From contig NC_082617.1 in NCBI RefSeq assembly GCF_030936135.1, forward strand, positions 1,794,001-1,858,000: a DNA stretch of 64,000 nucleotides, read 5' to 3'. The DNA is from Gavia stellata (taxonomy: Eukaryota; Chordata; Aves; Gaviiformes; Gaviidae). The position numbers and the translations under genes are program-made. Under the pieces are notes generated by a model, which did no database searches, was not told the origin of the DNA, and was given only the letters and a program-made list of their open reading frames with translations. This document shows, in pieces, positions 1 to 11,600 of the stretch (positions are counted from its first letter, which is position 1; each line of letters begins with the position of its first letter).

Positions 1-274
1 TCTTAGCTGTGAGAGGGTCAAAGTCTTTCAAACCAGGTCCCTTTTATGCTGCAAAGTGTCAGTCCCACCTCACCCCCTCTGCCGCATCCCCCCACCTTCA
101 TGTCCAGTCTCTTTTCCATGTCTGTGAGGGTTTTAGCTGCACTCCCTCGTCTGTGCTCATCTCTAGATGGTCTTCACAGCCAGCTCTTGTCAGCATCTCG
201 CTGCTACCTCCCCTCAGCCTATAGTCCCGTCTCCCCATCTCTTGGACTGAGCCGACACTTCTCCACCCGTCCAG

Positions 275-394
275 GCGGAGTGGTGGCCGGAGCCGGAGCC
301 CAACAAGCATTGCTCCCGGCTGCTGGTTCAACACACCGCGACTGCCTTCGGGAAGCACGTCTCCTTGATGGATTTGACAGTTTCAGTCAGGCAG
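275..394 (+). CDS. nvd: cholesterol 7-desaturase (Neverland-like), antepenultimate coding exon
   Basis: This exon encodes about 40 residues of the C-terminal half of a Neverland/DAF-36 Rieske oxygenase, the enzyme that introduces the 7,8 double bond of cholesterol to give 7-dehydrocholesterol. The translation carries a WWPEPEP start and ends GKHVSLMDLTVSVRQ, which resembles the family's segment before the strand-rich C-terminal domain. The 3' boundary is a clear donor (CAG then gtatgt) in phase 0. The 5' boundary is my best choice: a pyrimidine-rich tract ending in AG at 273-274 gives a phase-0 exon of 120 bases. The Rieske cysteine/histidine motifs and the mononuclear iron ligands are not here and should lie in exons before the window. 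The exon continues in frame into the one at 2209. Identity is inferred mainly from the two following exons; this one is the least certain of the three. Confidence 0.6.
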
Positions 395-2208
395 GTATGT
401 CCCGCGCCGGTGACCGCCAGTACCCCGAGCTGAAGGGCTTTGTCACCCAAAAGGCTAAGTGAGTCCTGGCCCATCCTGCCCAGTGTAGCCTTTCCTACCA
501 AGTGCATCAGACACACGGGCCAAAAACTACACACTGGCATTGGGGCTGCTCCACAGCTGGGCAGCATGGAGGAAAGGGAGAGTTTGCAAGGACTGCTGTG
601 CCCACAAAACAACTGAAAAAAATAAATAGCTAGTACCTAAGCAAAGACAGGCGGAAATCCCAAGGGACCTTCACACCACAGTGTCACAGTGCTTTACAGA
701 ACAGAAGTGTGGACCTTTTCAGTCCATGGCAAACATGCCTGGGAAAGGTGTAGAGAGCACTCAATATACAGTGAGAAACGTTTTAAGGATGTTGATCTGT
801 GTGATCCAAAAAACTCAGGGTTTTTCAGACAGCTTTCTGGAAAGCACAAAGATTCATCAGTTTACAAACATTTACACAAAAGAAATAAATTCATACTATT
901 GTCAAGAGCTCCTTCTGCAATTAAAAGTTCACTCATTTTCTTATTTTCTTCCTTTCTCATATTTTTGGGTTTTGTTTTGGAAACTGTTACTAACCACACT
1001 TCTCTTTCCTCTGTCCACTTCCAAAAAGTAAGAAACGGTGTGTCTTGTAGCCCAAGAGCAGCCCTGAATGAGATAATAAAACAGTTGACACAAATTGATG
1101 AAGAATTAAAGGAAAATAGAAATAATGCCACTAAACATGAATCAATGGGAACTAGATGTTCTCACTTTCATTTCTGGTTGTGCGGTTTCTTTTTTTTGAT
1201 GGAATGCTAAGCTTGCCTGATAAAACCAGTAACTTTGTTCTAGTACATTTTTTAAGGCATTTGACCTGTTCCCATATTACAAATTCAGAAGAATAGGAAA
1301 ACAAGTCATGATTCAAAATTTTGATAAGGGGTAGATCTTGGCGTGATTAGCAAATTATCACAAAGCGGATGTTGATTGTACCTCTGTTCAATTCTTTGAG
1401 CTGTGCTATTTAGCACTGATATCAATGAACAGGAGAAAAAAGACATTAAAACAACCTTACAAAGAGTTTGTACCCAACCAACCATTAAAGGAGTAGTAAA
1501 TAAAGTAGCCAAAAAAACCCCAGCAATATCTGCACTGCTTCAAAGAACGAAGTGTATGACCATGAATTTGTATGTCTGGATGCACGTCAAAGAGCAGAGA
1601 ACAAGTGCTTTGTGTCATACAAGATAAAAGGCTGAACCTGATTTCAGCTAAAACCTAATGTGACTGCTGTAGCTGCAAAGGAGAAAGGCCGAGCAGGAGT
1701 AGGGATGTTGTATTACCTCCATATTGTATTGCAATCGCTGCTACTGAGATTGGAGCCCAGGACTGGTGTCAACAATCCAACAAGGCTGTTGATGACCTGA
1801 AGGTAATTCAACGATGAACAAGATCAAGTGAAAATTTGGAAGCATTTCCTAGACGATTAGATTTTAAACTTTTTGGGACCAGTAGAGCCCTGTAAACCCT
1901 CATGAATTCCCATGGGCCCACAGTGGAGCCACCCAGCCCTGACACATCTGTGAATGTTCCAGGCCAACACGGGCTCCATGGCTCTGCTGGCCTTCCTGGG
2001 GAGCGTTAATCGTTGGCAAGCAGTCAGTGACTCATGGCCCTGAGCCGTAGCTTGACTTTCTGCCTATTACCTGATGAAAGACAGAGTGAAGGGGAACGTG
2101 AGCACAGCCTAGGAGATATCTCAGAGGTGTCTCAGGCTGTGGGAGTTGCTGTACCAGAGGGCTGGACCGCCGGGGACTGTTCCCTGAGGGTGCTCTGTTG
2201 CTCTGCAG
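395..2208 (+). other. nvd: nvd intron
   Basis: This 1.8-kb intron runs between a gtatgt donor and a ctctgcag acceptor. It contains several short open frames, for example around 689-1210 and 1403-1627, with lysine/glutamate-rich stretches, but I recognise no family in them and see no splice sites joining them to the gene. No repeat family is obvious. Confidence 0.55.
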
Positions 2209-2385
2209 GTGGGGCCAGGGCTGGTTTTCCTGATCTTTGAACACGCTTTCCTGGGCCATGGGATCATCCTGCAGACGGTGACTCCCCCGGAGCCTCTCCT
2301 GCAGAATGTTGTCCACAAAATCTACTACCAGAAGAACGTGCCGGCCATAATCCCCAAGTTCATCCTGAGAGCAGAGTGCATACAG
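2209..2385 (+). CDS. nvd: cholesterol 7-desaturase (Neverland-like), penultimate coding exon
   Basis: This 177-base exon (59 codons, phase 0 at both ends) encodes [20 protein letters not shown] followed by [20 protein letters not shown] and a basic, aromatic-rich tail. The order GPGLV, then an aromatic/histidine strand, then QTVTPxEPLLQxVVH is characteristic of Neverland/DAF-36 proteins and distinguishes them from other Rieske oxygenases. It lies in the C-terminal catalytic domain that shapes the sterol pocket. The acceptor is ctctgcag at 2201-2208 and the donor is CAG then gtaag at 2386. The reading frame is intact, with no stop or frameshift, so the gene looks functional here. The first codon is GTG because it is an internal splice junction, not a start. 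Confidence 0.88.
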
Positions 2386-3791
2386 GTAAGACCTCTGAAG
2401 AAGAGCAGCCAGAGGTGGTCCCCAGGAGCTTGGTGGCTAAGAGGTGCGAGAAGGAAGAGCAGTTGCCCATGTGGGCTCAGGTATATGTGGGAGCAAAGCA
2501 CTTGTTGGCAAGATCCGTCCAGTGCTTGGTATGACCTTTCAGTTTTCGTAGCCCAAAGAGCTAAACTGGAGGTTTAGTAAAGAGCAGTGGCTCATCTGTT
2601 GAGGATGGCAGAGAGGTGCTATCCCTCTCCTGTGCATGGGGAACCGGGGCACAAGGATTAGGCAACCTCTCCCAAACTGCAGGAAGTCTTTGAGAGAACT
2701 AATAACCGCATCCAGATTTCCAGCATCCCAGGTCAGTGATTTTTTAAGATCATCCTCTCTCCTTCAGTGAGAACTGAAATCCTCCTGCTGTTAAATTCCC
2801 ATGAGACTGGGCAACTCCTGACAGAGCTTTTCCAGGTCCTTACCACAGGGATTCATGGAAGTGCTGAAAGGTCCCTGTGGAGGTCTGCAGTCCAATATCC
2901 CAGCTGGGGCAAGACTTGCCAAATTCAGGTCAGGCATGGCCTTGAAGGCCTCCTCCTTTGGAGAATGCCCCCGTCTCTCCAGCTCCCTGGGTGTCCTGTT
3001 CCATTATTGCTCTACCCACATTGTTAATTTTTATTTTTAGTGATGTCCATTTTGAATGTCTCAACCTGCAATCTGTAGCTGTTACACCTTGTTACACCAG
3101 TTGGCACTACCAAGAAAAATCTGACTCCATCATCCCTGTAACTCCCTTCAAGCAGTCAGAAGAGTTTATGTTATTCCCTTCTGTCAGGGGTTAAAGCTAG
3201 GAAACTGTTTGGTCTGACCAGAGAGAGTTTCACTGGCACTACAGTAAAAACTGCCAGAAGATGATTTTCAGATGCCAAAACCCTACCCCAAATCAAACTT
3301 AGCTGCGCTAACTCGTATTGTATAAATGTTGGCTTAACAGTTTGCATTCTTACTAATATGAATGAGCAGCACTCAAGTCTGCAGATACCTCTTCCCAGAG
3401 GAAAACTCCGTAAAACTTACTGCATGTGTGTCTGAGCAGAGTTTAAGATGCAGAGGCTTAATTTATAAAGCCCTTGTTGGCTGGAGCTATGTAGTGAATC
3501 AAAAATCTCAGGTGAAACAGCTCCTACCTACACAACATCCATTTCTTTTTCAGTATCTCCTATGACAAAGGCAGTCTAAGATGAAAGTGGCTTCTTGTTT
3601 GGGAGCTACAATGGGCTAAACATCTCCTAACTGCAGACAGATCTGTAGTCGTACAAGTTCTAAGTAGTATGAGCAGTCCCACACCAGCCATTTGGGAGAA
3701 ATGCTGAAAAATAAACCTAGTGTGCAGGTAGCATGCACAAAATTGCTGGTTCACCTTCCCCACCTGAGTGAGACCATCCTTTTCCCCCCAG
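2386..3791 (+). other. nvd: nvd last intron
   Basis: This 1.4-kb intron lies between gtaagacc at 2386 and a long pyrimidine tract with AG at 3790-3791. I see no additional exon, RNA gene or recognisable repeat in it. The short open frames it contains have no family resemblance. Confidence 0.7.
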
Positions 3792-3953
3792 TTTGAGCGT
3801 GATATAACCATCTGGAATAACAAACAATATCTGTCCAAGCCGCTGCTGGTCAGAGAGGACTCCAGCATCCAGAAGCACCGGCACTGGTACGCCCAGTTCT
3901 ACAGCGAGAAGAGCACAAGGCTCCCGGCGCAGAAGGAGGGCCTGGACTGGTGA
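3792..3953 (+). CDS. nvd: cholesterol 7-desaturase (Neverland-like), last coding exon
   Basis: This terminal exon has 53 codons plus a TGA stop. It starts [20 protein letters not shown] and then reads [19 protein letters not shown], the signature C terminus of Neverland/DAF-36 enzymes (F-E-x-D-x-x-I/V-W-x-N-K, then KP, then a HRxWYxQFY motif). The acceptor is preceded by a strong pyrimidine run ending ccccccag, and the phase (0) matches the donor at 2386. With the two preceding exons the window holds about 152 residues, roughly the last third of a protein that is usually a little over 400 residues. Proteins of this family from Xenopus and invertebrates have been shown to have cholesterol 7-desaturase activity. 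In vertebrates, which make 7-dehydrocholesterol de novo, its role is unclear. I know of no mammalian orthologue. Confidence 0.9.
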   Translation, partial: FERDITIWNNKQYLSKPLLVREDSSIQKHRHWYAQFYSEKSTRLPAQKEGLDW

Positions 3954-5231
3954 GGACCTCGCTGTCCTCTGCAGAAGGTGGCCAGAGGCTCTCAGGTGTC
4001 TCCTTCCCACCCTGGCTGGCAGGCAGCGGTGCTGGGCAGGCAAGATCAAAGTAACACATACTGGCACAGGGAGCAGTGCCTGAGCCCTGGAGATCCTCTT
4101 TTACCTTCTGAGTTCAGGGCATCAAAGATCAAAGGGTGTAACACACTTGCTCTTGTACCTGTGCTGCAACGTATAAGCTAAGCATGAACTTAAGATTGCC
4201 GGAACTGTCTTTGAGGTGCCCTTGTCTCTCGCTGCTGCTATTATTTCGAATAGTTATATGAAAAGCTTTTCATGTGGCCTTTTATTGCCTGAAGTGTCCT
4301 TTGCCAGCCAGGCCTGCTGTTGCTTCTGCACCATCACTTTGGCTGGGACAGGCTTCAGCTCTCCAGGGGAGCCTTGGCCGATGTCTGCATGGCATCAGAG
4401 GTGTGATTGCAAAGCCCACAGACATATGCCGTCTTCCTTCTCTCTGGCAGCAGGCACAGCAGCATGGGTTTTAGCTGCCCACCGTGCCCTTACCATGCCT
4501 GTGGGCTTCCTTGAGCCTGCTGAGCTCTTGCATGAGTTAATTCCTCATGGAGCACCTCTCTGGGAAGCAGAGGGACTATCCTGGTGATCAAATCACTTAG
4601 ACTGACAACAGCTCTGCAGGTCAAGGATGTGAATAAGATCCTGCTTCAGCAGCCCCTGGATTCCAGCAATACCTTGGGTACACAGTTGGCGGTAAAAATT
4701 TGTGTCTCATGGTGAGACCATAGGTATCACTGTCACTGTGATCAGAAATGAAGCTAACACGTTGAGACTAGGCTGCAAATCTGACAAAAGCTGGTCTAGA
4801 TTCTCCTGTGCTTTGTGCCTACATGCTTTATATTAACAGGCCAAATTCTGCCTTGCTGTATACCCTGGAGAAACCTGTAATCTCCATAGGCAGAGCCTGG
4901 TTGTACAGTTAGCAGGACTCTGGGAGTTACTGTATGCCAAGAGCCAGCAAGAGCAAATGCTCAAATCCGGGAGCTTTCCAAGGTGGCTGGCAACTGCTGC
5001 ACTCGTGCGCTGTGTGCTTGCCTGTGCCTTCTGAATTCTGCACTTTGCTGAGGCTTCTGGTTCCTCCTTCACTGTTAACCCAGAGCAGGACTGGGAGCAG
5101 GGACATGCCATCGCAGCCCTCTGCCAGTGCAGAGTCCATCACCCACCCTGGCAGCATCCCAGATCGCGGTGTGCAGCTGTGCTTTCACTATTCTCATCTG
5201 GCTATTGCGCTGTCAATATTTCACTATTAAA
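3954..5231 (+). other. nvd: probable nvd 3' UTR and downstream flank
   Basis: This is the stretch after the nvd stop codon. The first plausible + strand poly(A) signal I see is ATTAAA at 5226-5231, followed by a T/GT-rich tract, which would give a 3' UTR of about 1.3 kb. No coding exon or repeat family is recognisable. The open frames around 4216-4587 and 4934-5230 look like chance frames in GC-moderate DNA. Confidence 0.4.
5226..5231 (+). terminator. nvd: candidate poly(A) signal for nvd
   Basis: This is the hexamer ATTAAA, the common variant signal, followed within about 40 bases by T-rich and GT-rich sequence of the kind that binds cleavage-stimulation factor. It is the first such arrangement that I noticed downstream of the nvd stop codon. 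Without transcript data the actual cleavage site is not established. Confidence 0.3.
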
Positions 5232-5454
5232 TTTTTTTAAAAACTGATGTCACGTTCATGGTTTGTTGGTCTTCACTGTTTTGCGGGGTGTCCTTGCACA
5301 GGGGAAGCGATTCTGCAGCCCGCCCGTGCTGTCCTGCTTCAGGAGCCACAGGGCATCTCCAGCAAGGAATGTAAGGAGACAGCAAGGAGCCTGGACATGG
5401 AGCATTGCCCGGCCCAACAGCCTGAGCCTCTCAGGGACCTGAGATCACCAATAT

Positions 5455-5862
5455 GTCTTAGTGGCCCTGACCAGCCTCACCTGGGGTGTTCATCCACTCC
5501 CTGCCCATGGCCCGGGAGCCCCATTTCAGCTCAGCTCTGGAGTTTCAGTCCCTGCCCCTGGAGGTCTCCAGTTCAGCTGCAGATGTGCCCATGCCTGGCT
5601 GATCTGAACTCCGACCACAGACCGACTTCCCAGCTTGACCTCCAGCCTGTCCCTTCATTGTGGACCTGCCCAGCGATTGCTGGGCTGTGTCTGACCCTGG
5701 CTATCCTCACCAGATCTCAACCCGCAGTTGCAGATTGACTTCCCAGCTTGACCTTAGACCTGCCTCATAACCATGAGCTTGCCTGATGATCTGGACTCTT
5801 GGTTGAGCCCAGCCTTGACCTCTGGGCCTGACCTGTCCATCCCGCACAGGGGCAGTGGGATC
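5455..5862 (+). repeat. interspersed repeat, copy A (unnamed family)
   Basis: This segment matches, in the opposite orientation, the segment at 46370-46807 across roughly 400 bases. Shared landmarks in order are a GGCCCTGA(C/T)CAGCCTCAC start, ATTTCAGCTCAG, GCCCATGCCTGGCTG, GACTTCCCAGCTTGAC, TATCCTCACCAGA, a second GACTT(C/T)CCA(G/A)CTTGAC, and GATGATCTGGACTCTTGGTTG. The element contains an internal duplication: the GACTTCCCAGCTTGACC block occurs at 5624-5640 and again at 5737-5753. I cannot assign it to a named family. It has no intact protein-coding capacity, so the open frames over it are incidental. Confidence 0.8.
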
Positions 5863-6030
5863 CCCCGCAGCTCTCAGCACCCCATTCCTTAGGGAGCAGC
5901 CACCCTCGCAGTGACGGGTGATGGAGAGACAGCAAGAGGCAGAAATTGCAACTACCGGGACAGAGACATTACAGTACATAGAGTGGGTCAAGATGTGTTG
6001 TCCACCCACACGTCAAAGGGGGCACATGGC

Positions 6031-6066
6031 CACCACACACACCCATCACACACACCCACACCCACA
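6031..6066. repeat. CA-rich microsatellite
   Basis: This is an imperfect run of CACAC and CACCC units in the intergenic region just downstream of interspersed repeat copy A. Confidence 0.85.
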
Positions 6067-7839
6067 AGGAGAGGCTTCACCTGCACAGCACACGTCTGGT
6101 CTGTTGTGCCACACACCTGGGCTGTTGCTCCCCACTCCTCACTGTGCTCCCACAGACAGGATCTCAGGATGAACAAAACTCCAAGGAAGGCAAATTGTTG
6201 AAGAGCAGATTAGAGACGTTGCATTAGCTTTGCTAGATTGATCAGTCCTTCTGAAATTAGAGGAAACTATGGGATACCTCCAGCAGAACCTGAATTCTGA
6301 GCTACCATTTCCTTTATTACTAAGGCTAAAGCAATTGTGTCCTGTTAGGGCAGAAATTAGAGAATTGGGAAATAAGACAGGATTAGCTTAAGCCTCTTAT
6401 GCTTCCATTTGCAATCTTATTTACCCTTCCAAATGGGTCTGGGAAAATGTACAATTTAGTGCTGGGAGACACTGGCATGCCAAGGAGCACTGTCCTCCAG
6501 TTTTCTGTGCCTTTTGGTGATACATTATCCACTTTATATATTTAGATTTCCAAACAAATCCTAACACCTATCTGATTAGGAAGTGAGGGCATCTAATCTT
6601 ACTGTTTACTGAAATCACTTTTACATCAAATCTACTGCAAAGCTACGGCCATTCTTACTATTACATTCAGACAGTTGTATTTATTATTGTGGCTTATCTT
6701 CACACTTGACTACTAGCCAAGAGAGTTTATCCACCTGCCAGAGCTATCGTCATTCCATGTCTTTGGGATTTGTTTTCTCCCAACTAAAAAAATCACTACA
6801 AATTTCCTAATTCTCAAGCAGTTATTTTTTACTTGCCTTTTTTTTTTTTAGGCGGGTGAGGGGTAAGGTTAGAAAACCCCATAGGATATCAAAATAGGTC
6901 AAAGAAAAGGATACATGAAGGGTTACGGACAATGTACCTTGGGTTTTCCAGTGGTAGGCTTGGTTTCCTTCTCCTTTGAACCGTCGTCTATGTACTTGTT
7001 CCACCTGGGATAATCCCCAAGTTGTTTCTGGTTTGTTTGGAGGTGGCTCTTGGAGCTCCAAACAGCATCAGCAAGGCTGTGTTCCTGCATGCAGGACTGC
7101 CCGTGATCCCCATGCACCAGTGCATCCTTGTGACCCTGTCAGACACTTTGATGCAGGTCAACTGATATAGCCTTCAAGCAAAGATTTCTGTGCCCTTTAA
7201 TATTTTGCCTCTCATTATAAACAGCTGCCAAGGGCCCTGTCTTGCAGAAACGAGTGAGCCTGCTCGGTGCCTGCTGAATGCCCGAATGCCTCTCTTCCGG
7301 GGTGAAAGCAAGTTCGCAGATGGACCTGCCGATACAAGTGAAAGTCTCTGACCTCGCTGGGTGGAAACATGGTACATGGGAGTTAAGATTCTCTTGCCCA
7401 GTATCAGCTTGCACTGCTTTAGCAGCATAAAAGCCAGCTGATCTGAGTCTGTCCTGGTGGTGGGAATACAAATGCTGCATTACAAGACACCCAACAACCC
7501 CTCCAGCTGGCCAAGCAGACCTGGATCACTTTCTGCTACATGTAAGTGCCTCACTGGTGAGAGAGGAGCAGGTTCACTGCACTGGCAACCAAGCATGAGA
7601 CAGAACATGCTCTAGAAAATGCTTTGGGGAGCTCTGAATGCACAAGGGATGCAGGGAGAAGCCCACTGTAGAGTTTTACGGCTGATGAGGTCCAGCAAAG
7701 AGACTGCTGCTAAGATTTAGGTTACTTCAGCGGATGTTTCCCCTCTTCACAACAAGACACTCGGCGCTGGGTGACATCCCATTCATGTGCTTGAAGAAAA
7801 GAAAAACCCGGACACTTTTTTTTTTTTCCTAAAGGTTGT

Positions 7840-7845
7840 TTTATT
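7840..7845 (-). terminator. ZNF618: candidate distal poly(A) signal of ZNF618
   Basis: This is AATAAA on the - strand. It is followed about 12 bases downstream by a run of roughly 14 A residues (T-run on + at about 7815-7828). Further AATAAA hexamers on the same strand lie at 8172-8177 and 8368-8373, forming a cluster of possible 3' ends, with an isolated earlier one at 12498-12503. The genomic A-run could also cause internal oligo-dT priming, so cDNA ends here would need care. Confidence 0.45.
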
Positions 7846-8184
7846 GTAAAACCATAAATACAACACTGACATGAAAATCCTCAAGCAACGGATGCTTTCT
7901 TACAGTTACAGTTTGTCTTCTGCCTTGGCATCAACTCTGAAAAGAATGTTGCAGAAACATGTCTCTAAGATATCTCCAAATAACCGAGCTCTGGCCTGGA
8001 GCGCTCAGCTCGTTTGGAAGCTAAGTGGAACTATTCCTCCTCTCTTGTGGAATATTTCCATTCAGACAGCAACAGACTTGTAAAAACAGCAACATTTAAA
8101 CACCTTGATTTTTTTTTTTCTTTAATAATCCTTTTCATTTGACGTCAGTCTAAGTTTCAAACAGCACTGAATTTATTTAGCTGT

Positions 8185-8211
8185 AAAAAAACAAAACAAA
8201 ACAAAACAAAA
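8185..8211. repeat. (AAAAC)n simple repeat
   Basis: An A-run is followed by four AAAAC-type units within the probable ZNF618 3' UTR. On the transcript strand it reads as GTTTT repeats. Confidence 0.9.
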
Positions 8212-8617
8212 TCCTAAAAAGAAAAAAAATCAGAAGAACTTGAGTTGGCCTCAAGTGTTCATATATCACAATGAAAATCAGCAACTCAACCCCGTGCAAT
8301 ATTGCTCTCTATTGAGTCATTCGATCCACACCAACAATACATGAGACTTCAAACAGGTTTTGTTTTGTTTATTAACACAGCAAGTGTGACATTAGATAAC
8401 CTTTTAAATACAGTACATGGTACAGTGCGGGGCCAGATGCCCGCACTTTTCCCCATTATGAAGACAAAGCCAGCGGTGGCGGTTTATAAAAATATTGTGT
8501 TGCTACAAAAGTATAAATTAATGCTACCGGTATTAAGAAATATTAAACACATAAAACTTATAAGGATTAAGAAAAATATTCATTAATACCTGTAGAAAAC
8601 TCTGGCCTAAAAAAGAT

Positions 8618-8656
8618 ATTTTTTGTATATTTTTTGTATATTTTTTTGTATTTTTT
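8618..8656. repeat. 11-base tandem repeat, three units
   Basis: Two identical ATTTTTTGTAT units (8618-8628 and 8629-8639) are followed by a third with one extra T. The transcript strand reads ATACAAAAAAT repeats near the distal end of the probable 3' UTR. Confidence 0.85.
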
Positions 8657-11600
8657 AAGATGACATGAGATTCTTGCACTCGCAGGTAGAGACACACGCA
8701 GGTGCATCTGTGGTATTGCCTAGAACATCTGCATCTACAGAAAGGAAGGAAATGCACACAAGTTACTGAGGGGAGGGAGGGTGAGGAAGGAAAGGAGAAC
8801 ATTAATTGTTTGCTTGATGAAACAACAAGAATTCAGCTCCCAACAGGAGGTTTCAAAAAATGAACATACGAACGAGGAACAGCTTCTCTTTTCAGACTGG
8901 CTGCAAACAAAGGATTTCCTGATGGTTTGGTTTGTCAGCATGACACTTTCTAGCTACGGCGTGGGCCAGAATCCTCATGTCTGGATGATGTGTGTTCCTC
9001 CTACACTTACAGCCTTGGCTAGTCACCTGTCACAAATGTTTCAGTTCATTCGTTATCAGTTTTCCTTTTAAATAATTAAAAAAAATAAAATTGAAGTCCC
9101 AGCAAGTTTAAAGGGACAGTGGAAAACAGCTCCTAAGACTGTTGCTCCTTCCAGAATACATGCCTCCTTCCTTGAGTGGAAAGGTCCTTCTCCATAGATA
9201 GCAAGACAAAAAAAAAATCCCTCCTCCCACCCCCCAGCCCACTGGAAAAAAAAACCAAACCATCCTATCCACACACATGGCAGAGACCGCCACAAGAACC
9301 CCCAGAAGACTGAAAACACGCATTCAAGGCGGATGAGGCTGGAAGTGTCTTTTTAAGGAACTTTGGTTGTAAAAAGCAAGGGTTTGACATGCCTACACTC
9401 ATCAACTCAGCTGTAAAATATTCTTATCGTTAAGGCTGCGCTGCTCACCCGGGTACCAAGACATGCTGACCACTGCCAGTGACACTAGAATGATGGGAAG
9501 GAAGAAAATTCTTTCTGTCAGTGGTTGATGTTGTGCATCAATGAGCCATTTATGTGACTCATTTCAGAAGCTATTCTAAAAAAATTCAAACTCAGCTGCC
9601 TACAGATCATTAAACCCTAAAGGGTCTACTGGATACACCGTTTTCTAATGTGAGCAAAACTCTTCTGTCAAGTTATAAAACAAAGGACTCTAACAGGAGT
9701 AGTAAAAAACCCAGTTAACCAGCCAAACAAAAAACAAAATTAAACAGAAATCCACCAAACATTCAATATATAAAATTAAATTTCAGGGCAATACACTCTC
9801 ATTGGTTTACCATTTCTGGCCTAGCATAAGCAAACTATCCCACAGTACTACTGAGGCATTCAACTTGGAGCTGTGATTGGGTTTACCTCTCCGTATTTTC
9901 ATTATTGTTTTGTTCAGTGACATTTCCAGAGGCCCCAGGAAGATGATAACCCGTGGCATGGGGACAGGTCCCATGCACATAAAAAGGGAGTTCTTATTGC
10001 TACGGGGCAACATCTTAGAAGTATGTGACGCAGGACCTTGAGTCTCAGCCAGTATTTCTGGGCATTCCCAACGGATCCCATGGATTCAAGATCATGGTGT
10101 AGCACAGAAAATGCACAGCAGAAGCAGCAGAACATTTAATACTCTCCCCCACCCTAATTCTTTCACCTTGGCAGTATAAAGGTTGACAAGACATTTGCTC
10201 CTCACTGGTGTTTTCTCCTCTGCCCCTTCTGCCGGTCAGCTACCTCCCTCCTTTACGAAACCTGCTTCATGTACCTACTGGAGTGCTGGTGCTGGCAAGG
10301 GTTTGGTGCCGGTGGCGAGTAGGAGAGCGCGGAGGAAGATGCTCTGCGAACCCTCCTGGACCTATTGGGCAGGACGGAACTCAACACACGCCGGCAATGA
10401 TTTCCCACCTCTACATCCAGTCTCTTTTCTCTCGGCAAGGTCCAAAGCAGCTTTGTGCCTTATGGAGTGTGCTCCACGTAGCTGTACAGCCTTGTTTTAA
10501 ATGACAGGGCTCAAAAAACATTCCCATAACAGACTTCTCCCAGATGGATGGATTTCTCCTCCCTGAAAAGGTTTCCCAGAATCTGCCTTTAGTGTCTTTT
10601 TGTTCATTTTCATTCCATTACTCCTAATTATTCCATAGGGAACAACTTGTCCCCTCCCACGTGTGCTCCCTCTGAATGCTCACAGGAGCTCCTCTCCACC
10701 TCCTGTAGAGAGATGCAATTAGAGATCTGAGTCCTTCCTCAGCGCTAAGCAGCACTCCCAGCCTTTGAATAACTTTTTGGCTGCTCTTTTACTGTCTTTT
10801 GATTTATCAGTAACTTGGTGCAGTCTAGAAACGCACACAGCATTCTCCGAGCAGCACAATGTCTCAAGTCACCCTGCTCCTGTGTAACACTACATCCTGG
10901 CTTGCCTACTGTGGGATACAGAAGGTGGAAATGGTCCCTCAGACTGGGTAAGGCTGAGTGGACTCATCCACTGACATGAACATATGTGGTAATTACTTCT
11001 CACACTAAAACTTCCGTGTTATTGCAAGCAGTTGGAGAAAAACAAACCAACCAACCTGAGACATCTCACTGAATACTGTATTAACTCGGACACCACAATT
11101 TAGAGCTCAAGCAACTTTCAGAAGTGTCCCCCCTCTATTTTCGGTCATTCCCGAGCTTTCAGAGTATCTGCCACAACTTCATTTGCAAAATTCACGTAAG
11201 GGTCATGACTCCCTGAGCAGCTTCTGGACGTATTCTCTGATCAGCAGGGGAGAACACCCAGCAAGCGCAGTTAAACCAGTGCAGGTGGTTCATGTGGATG
11301 CTTAAACCAATTTATCTCAAAGTTAAACTGATTTAACCAGCAATTAACAGACAACTGAATTAGACAAAACCTGAGCTCACAGTCGGCTTTCACAGAAAGT
11401 TTTCCAGATTGCACGAGTTCGAATACAACCAAATCAGTTTTCTAAGAACAGACATACAGCTTTGACAAAAAGAAAAGTTTACTTGCCTCTGAAACCGACC
11501 CAGGCGCAAGACACCGAGCCCATCTTGCAAGCCAGAACACAACTATTGTCTACTGGTAGAGACATGGGGAAGAAAGACTGACATAGGAGACAAATCTGGG

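Larger units (their letters stand above)
5232..7839. other. intergenic region between nvd and ZNF618 3' ends
   Basis: These 2.6 kb separate two genes that converge tail to tail. They hold the interspersed repeat at 5455-5862, a CA-rich microsatellite at 6031-6066 and a T-run near 6837-6851. I see no gene here. Part of it could be an extended 3' UTR of either gene. Confidence 0.5.

Noticed and set aside
689..1627. Lysine/glutamate-rich frames inside the first visible nvd intron
   Set aside because: They looked like a possible processed pseudogene, but I could not match any family and saw no poly(A) tail or target-site duplication.
5247..6009. Open frames of 163 and 100 codons
   Set aside because: They overlap interspersed repeat copy A, are proline/serine-rich because of its composition, and are not preserved in copy B.
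8618..8656. Pumilio-type TGTATAT motifs in the ZNF618 3' UTR
   Set aside because: TGTATAT occurs on the + strand, whereas the transcript is the - strand and reads ATACA repeats.
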